Made by a program: the position numbers and the translations under genes
Notes under the pieces: generated by a model
What the model was told of the DNA's origin: nothing
Database searches by the model: none
Seen by the model: only the letters and a program-made list of their open reading frames with translations
Part shown: positions 13,093 through 14,001 of the stretch, piece by piece
Layout of the letters: every line of letters starts with the position of its first letter
How positions within the stretch are numbered: the first letter of the stretch is position 1
Assembly (NCBI RefSeq): GCF_938046015.1
Contig: NZ_CALIXW010000006.1
Coordinates: 1 to 14,001, forward strand
DNA length: 14,001 nucleotides
Direction: 5' to 3'
Source of the DNA: an uncultured Porphyromonas sp.
Lineage (GTDB): Bacteria > Bacteroidota > Bacteroidia > Bacteroidales > Porphyromonadaceae

Positions 13093-14001
13093 AATCAAGC
13101 TTGCGTTTAACGACCTCACTTACGGGCCTGGCAGCGCTCCTCTTCCTCGGTGCCTGCTCCAAGCCCCTTACCCACAAACTTTATTATCAGACGGGCCGTC
13201 CCCAGGCGCTACTCCCCACCGACAAGGAGGAGCAGGCTGGTCGTGCGGGGCAGCTCTCTGAGATCGTCACCTATCAGCAGCGCATCGATACGCTGCGCAA
13301 GAAGTCTAGCAGCGAGACCGCTGCTCCCAAGAAGGATGACGGCGTCAAGACCATTTCCCTGCAGGGCGTGACCATTACCGCTGAGCGCCCCAAGGTCAAG
13401 ATCTCTACCCTGCGCAAGGGGATGATCAACCTGACCTTCCTCGTCAAGGTGCCCGCTGCCTTTATGGATGATCGCTATCAGGTCGTGCTAAGCCCCACCC
13501 TCAACGCGGGCGATACGACCTATAAGCTCCCCCCAATGGTCCTCAAGGGCAAGCTCTTCGCTGCCGCACAGCAGAAGGAGCTCGATAAGGTCAAGGCCTT
13601 CGACGAGAGTATCGTCGATAGCGCGAAGTACGATAGCGCTTACTTCAAGCCCGCCAAGTACCGCCGCTTCATGCACCGTCTGCAGGGCAGCTACTACAAG
13701 GCCAACCAGCGCGAGATCAAGAGCTTCCTCAGCTATGATCGCTGGCGTAGCATCACCGAGCAGCGCTACCTCCGTAGCAACGCTCAGTCCAAGGGTGCCT
13801 ACGACACGCGCTACCACGATGCCAGCCTCCGTATGCTGCGCAATGCCTACAATGCTTACCTCGCAGGCCGCGACAGTGCCGCCGTCCACACGCGCTTCAA
13901 CGAGTACTATACCCCCGAGCGCGAGGCGAAGATCCTCGGGCTCAAGGAACGCTCCATCCAGCCCTGGAATACGCCCCGCCGCTACCGCAGCTTCGTAGAG
14001 C
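13089..14001 (+). CDS. Lipoprotein, DUF3868-like, 3' end outside window
   Basis: The frame is open from the ATG at 13089 to the window edge, giving 304 codons with no stop. The N-terminus is a lipoprotein signal ending LFLGAC, with acylation at C23. Residues 88-155 are strand-rich: GVTITAERPKVKISTLRKGM, then RYQVVLSPTL (129-138) and YKLPPMVLKGK (145-155). This 'vVLtPxL...LPxvvvnGk' pattern resembles the N-terminal part of DUF3868 proteins. After 160 it is charged and rich in Lys/Arg/Tyr, probably helical. It overlaps the DUF3575 gene by 4 bp, a pairing known from Bacteroidales fimbrial loci. The gene itself is near certain; the family name is tentative, and a different OmpA-linked or assembly lipoprotein remains possible. 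Confidence 0.82.
   Translation, partial: MKSSLRLTTSLTGLAALLFLGACSKPLTHKLYYQTGRPQALLPTDKEEQAGRAGQLSEIVTYQQRIDTLRKKSSSETAAPKKDDGVKTISLQGVTITAERPKVKISTLRKGMINLTFLVKVPAAFMDDRYQVVLSPTLNAGDTTYKLPPMVLKGKLFAAAQQKELDKVKAFDESIVDSAKYDSAYFKPAKYRRFMHRLQGSYYKANQREIKSFLSYDRWRSITEQRYLRSNAQSKGAYDTRYHDASLRMLRNAYNAYLAGRDSAAVHTRFNEYYTPEREAKILGLKERSIQPWNTPRRYRSFVE

Noticed and set aside
13488..13889. A 133-codon minus-strand frame in the last kilobase
   Set aside because: It is antisense to the lipoprotein frame, which is open across the whole region, begins with a clear lipobox and is coupled to the DUF3575 gene.

Overview
The window looks like chromosomal DNA of a GC-rich member of the Bacteroidales, most likely a Porphyromonas-type organism. 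This rests on three things: gene order (DUF4271 - hemD - rnpA - yidD - tatD, and a GldE-type protein next to a phosphopantetheinyl transferase), families largely confined to Bacteroidota (DUF4271, DUF3575, a DUF3868-like lipoprotein), and candidate promoters with the Bacteroidota -7 element TAnnTTTG instead of a sigma70 -10 box. The genus is inference; the phylum is well supported.

Layout. Positions 1-132 are the 3' end of a 5S rRNA gene and a strong intrinsic terminator closing an rRNA operon. Positions 133-2179 are gene-poor. They hold one small membrane protein gene with a bacterial PH-like domain (936-1367), several hairpins, a diverged 67-bp duplication, and a four-unit array with an exact 22-bp period built on 6-bp palindromes. 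Positions 2180-4492 encode a class II, adenosylcobalamin-dependent ribonucleotide reductase with all the redox and radical cysteines visible. Two large hairpins at 4492-4569 separate it from the convergent block.

Positions 4622-12061 are a nine-gene block entirely on the minus strand, with gaps of 29 bp or less and two overlaps. In transcription order: a porin O/P-type outer-membrane protein, an exported beta-propeller/coiled-coil protein of unknown function, a GldE/CorC-like CBS membrane protein, a 4'-phosphopantetheinyl transferase, a DUF4271 membrane protein, uroporphyrinogen-III synthase (HemD), the RNase P protein (RnpA), the insertion factor YidD, and a TatD-family metallohydrolase. The only convincing promoter is just upstream of the porin, so the block may be one long operon mixing envelope and housekeeping functions.

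Positions 12062-12465 are a divergent intergenic region with promoters on both strands, a short AT-rich tandem repeat and an inverted repeat that straddles a promoter-like element. From 12466 a plus-strand operon begins: a DUF3575 outer-membrane-type protein, then, by an ATGA overlap, a lipoprotein that runs off the window. In Bacteroidales this pairing typically introduces a fimbria or surface-protein locus, so fimbrillin-like genes may lie just downstream. No CRISPR array, insertion sequence, prophage gene or tRNA was seen, and there is no clear sign of a wholly new system. The most unusual sequence-level signals are the 22-bp palindromic array and the structured divergent intergenic region.
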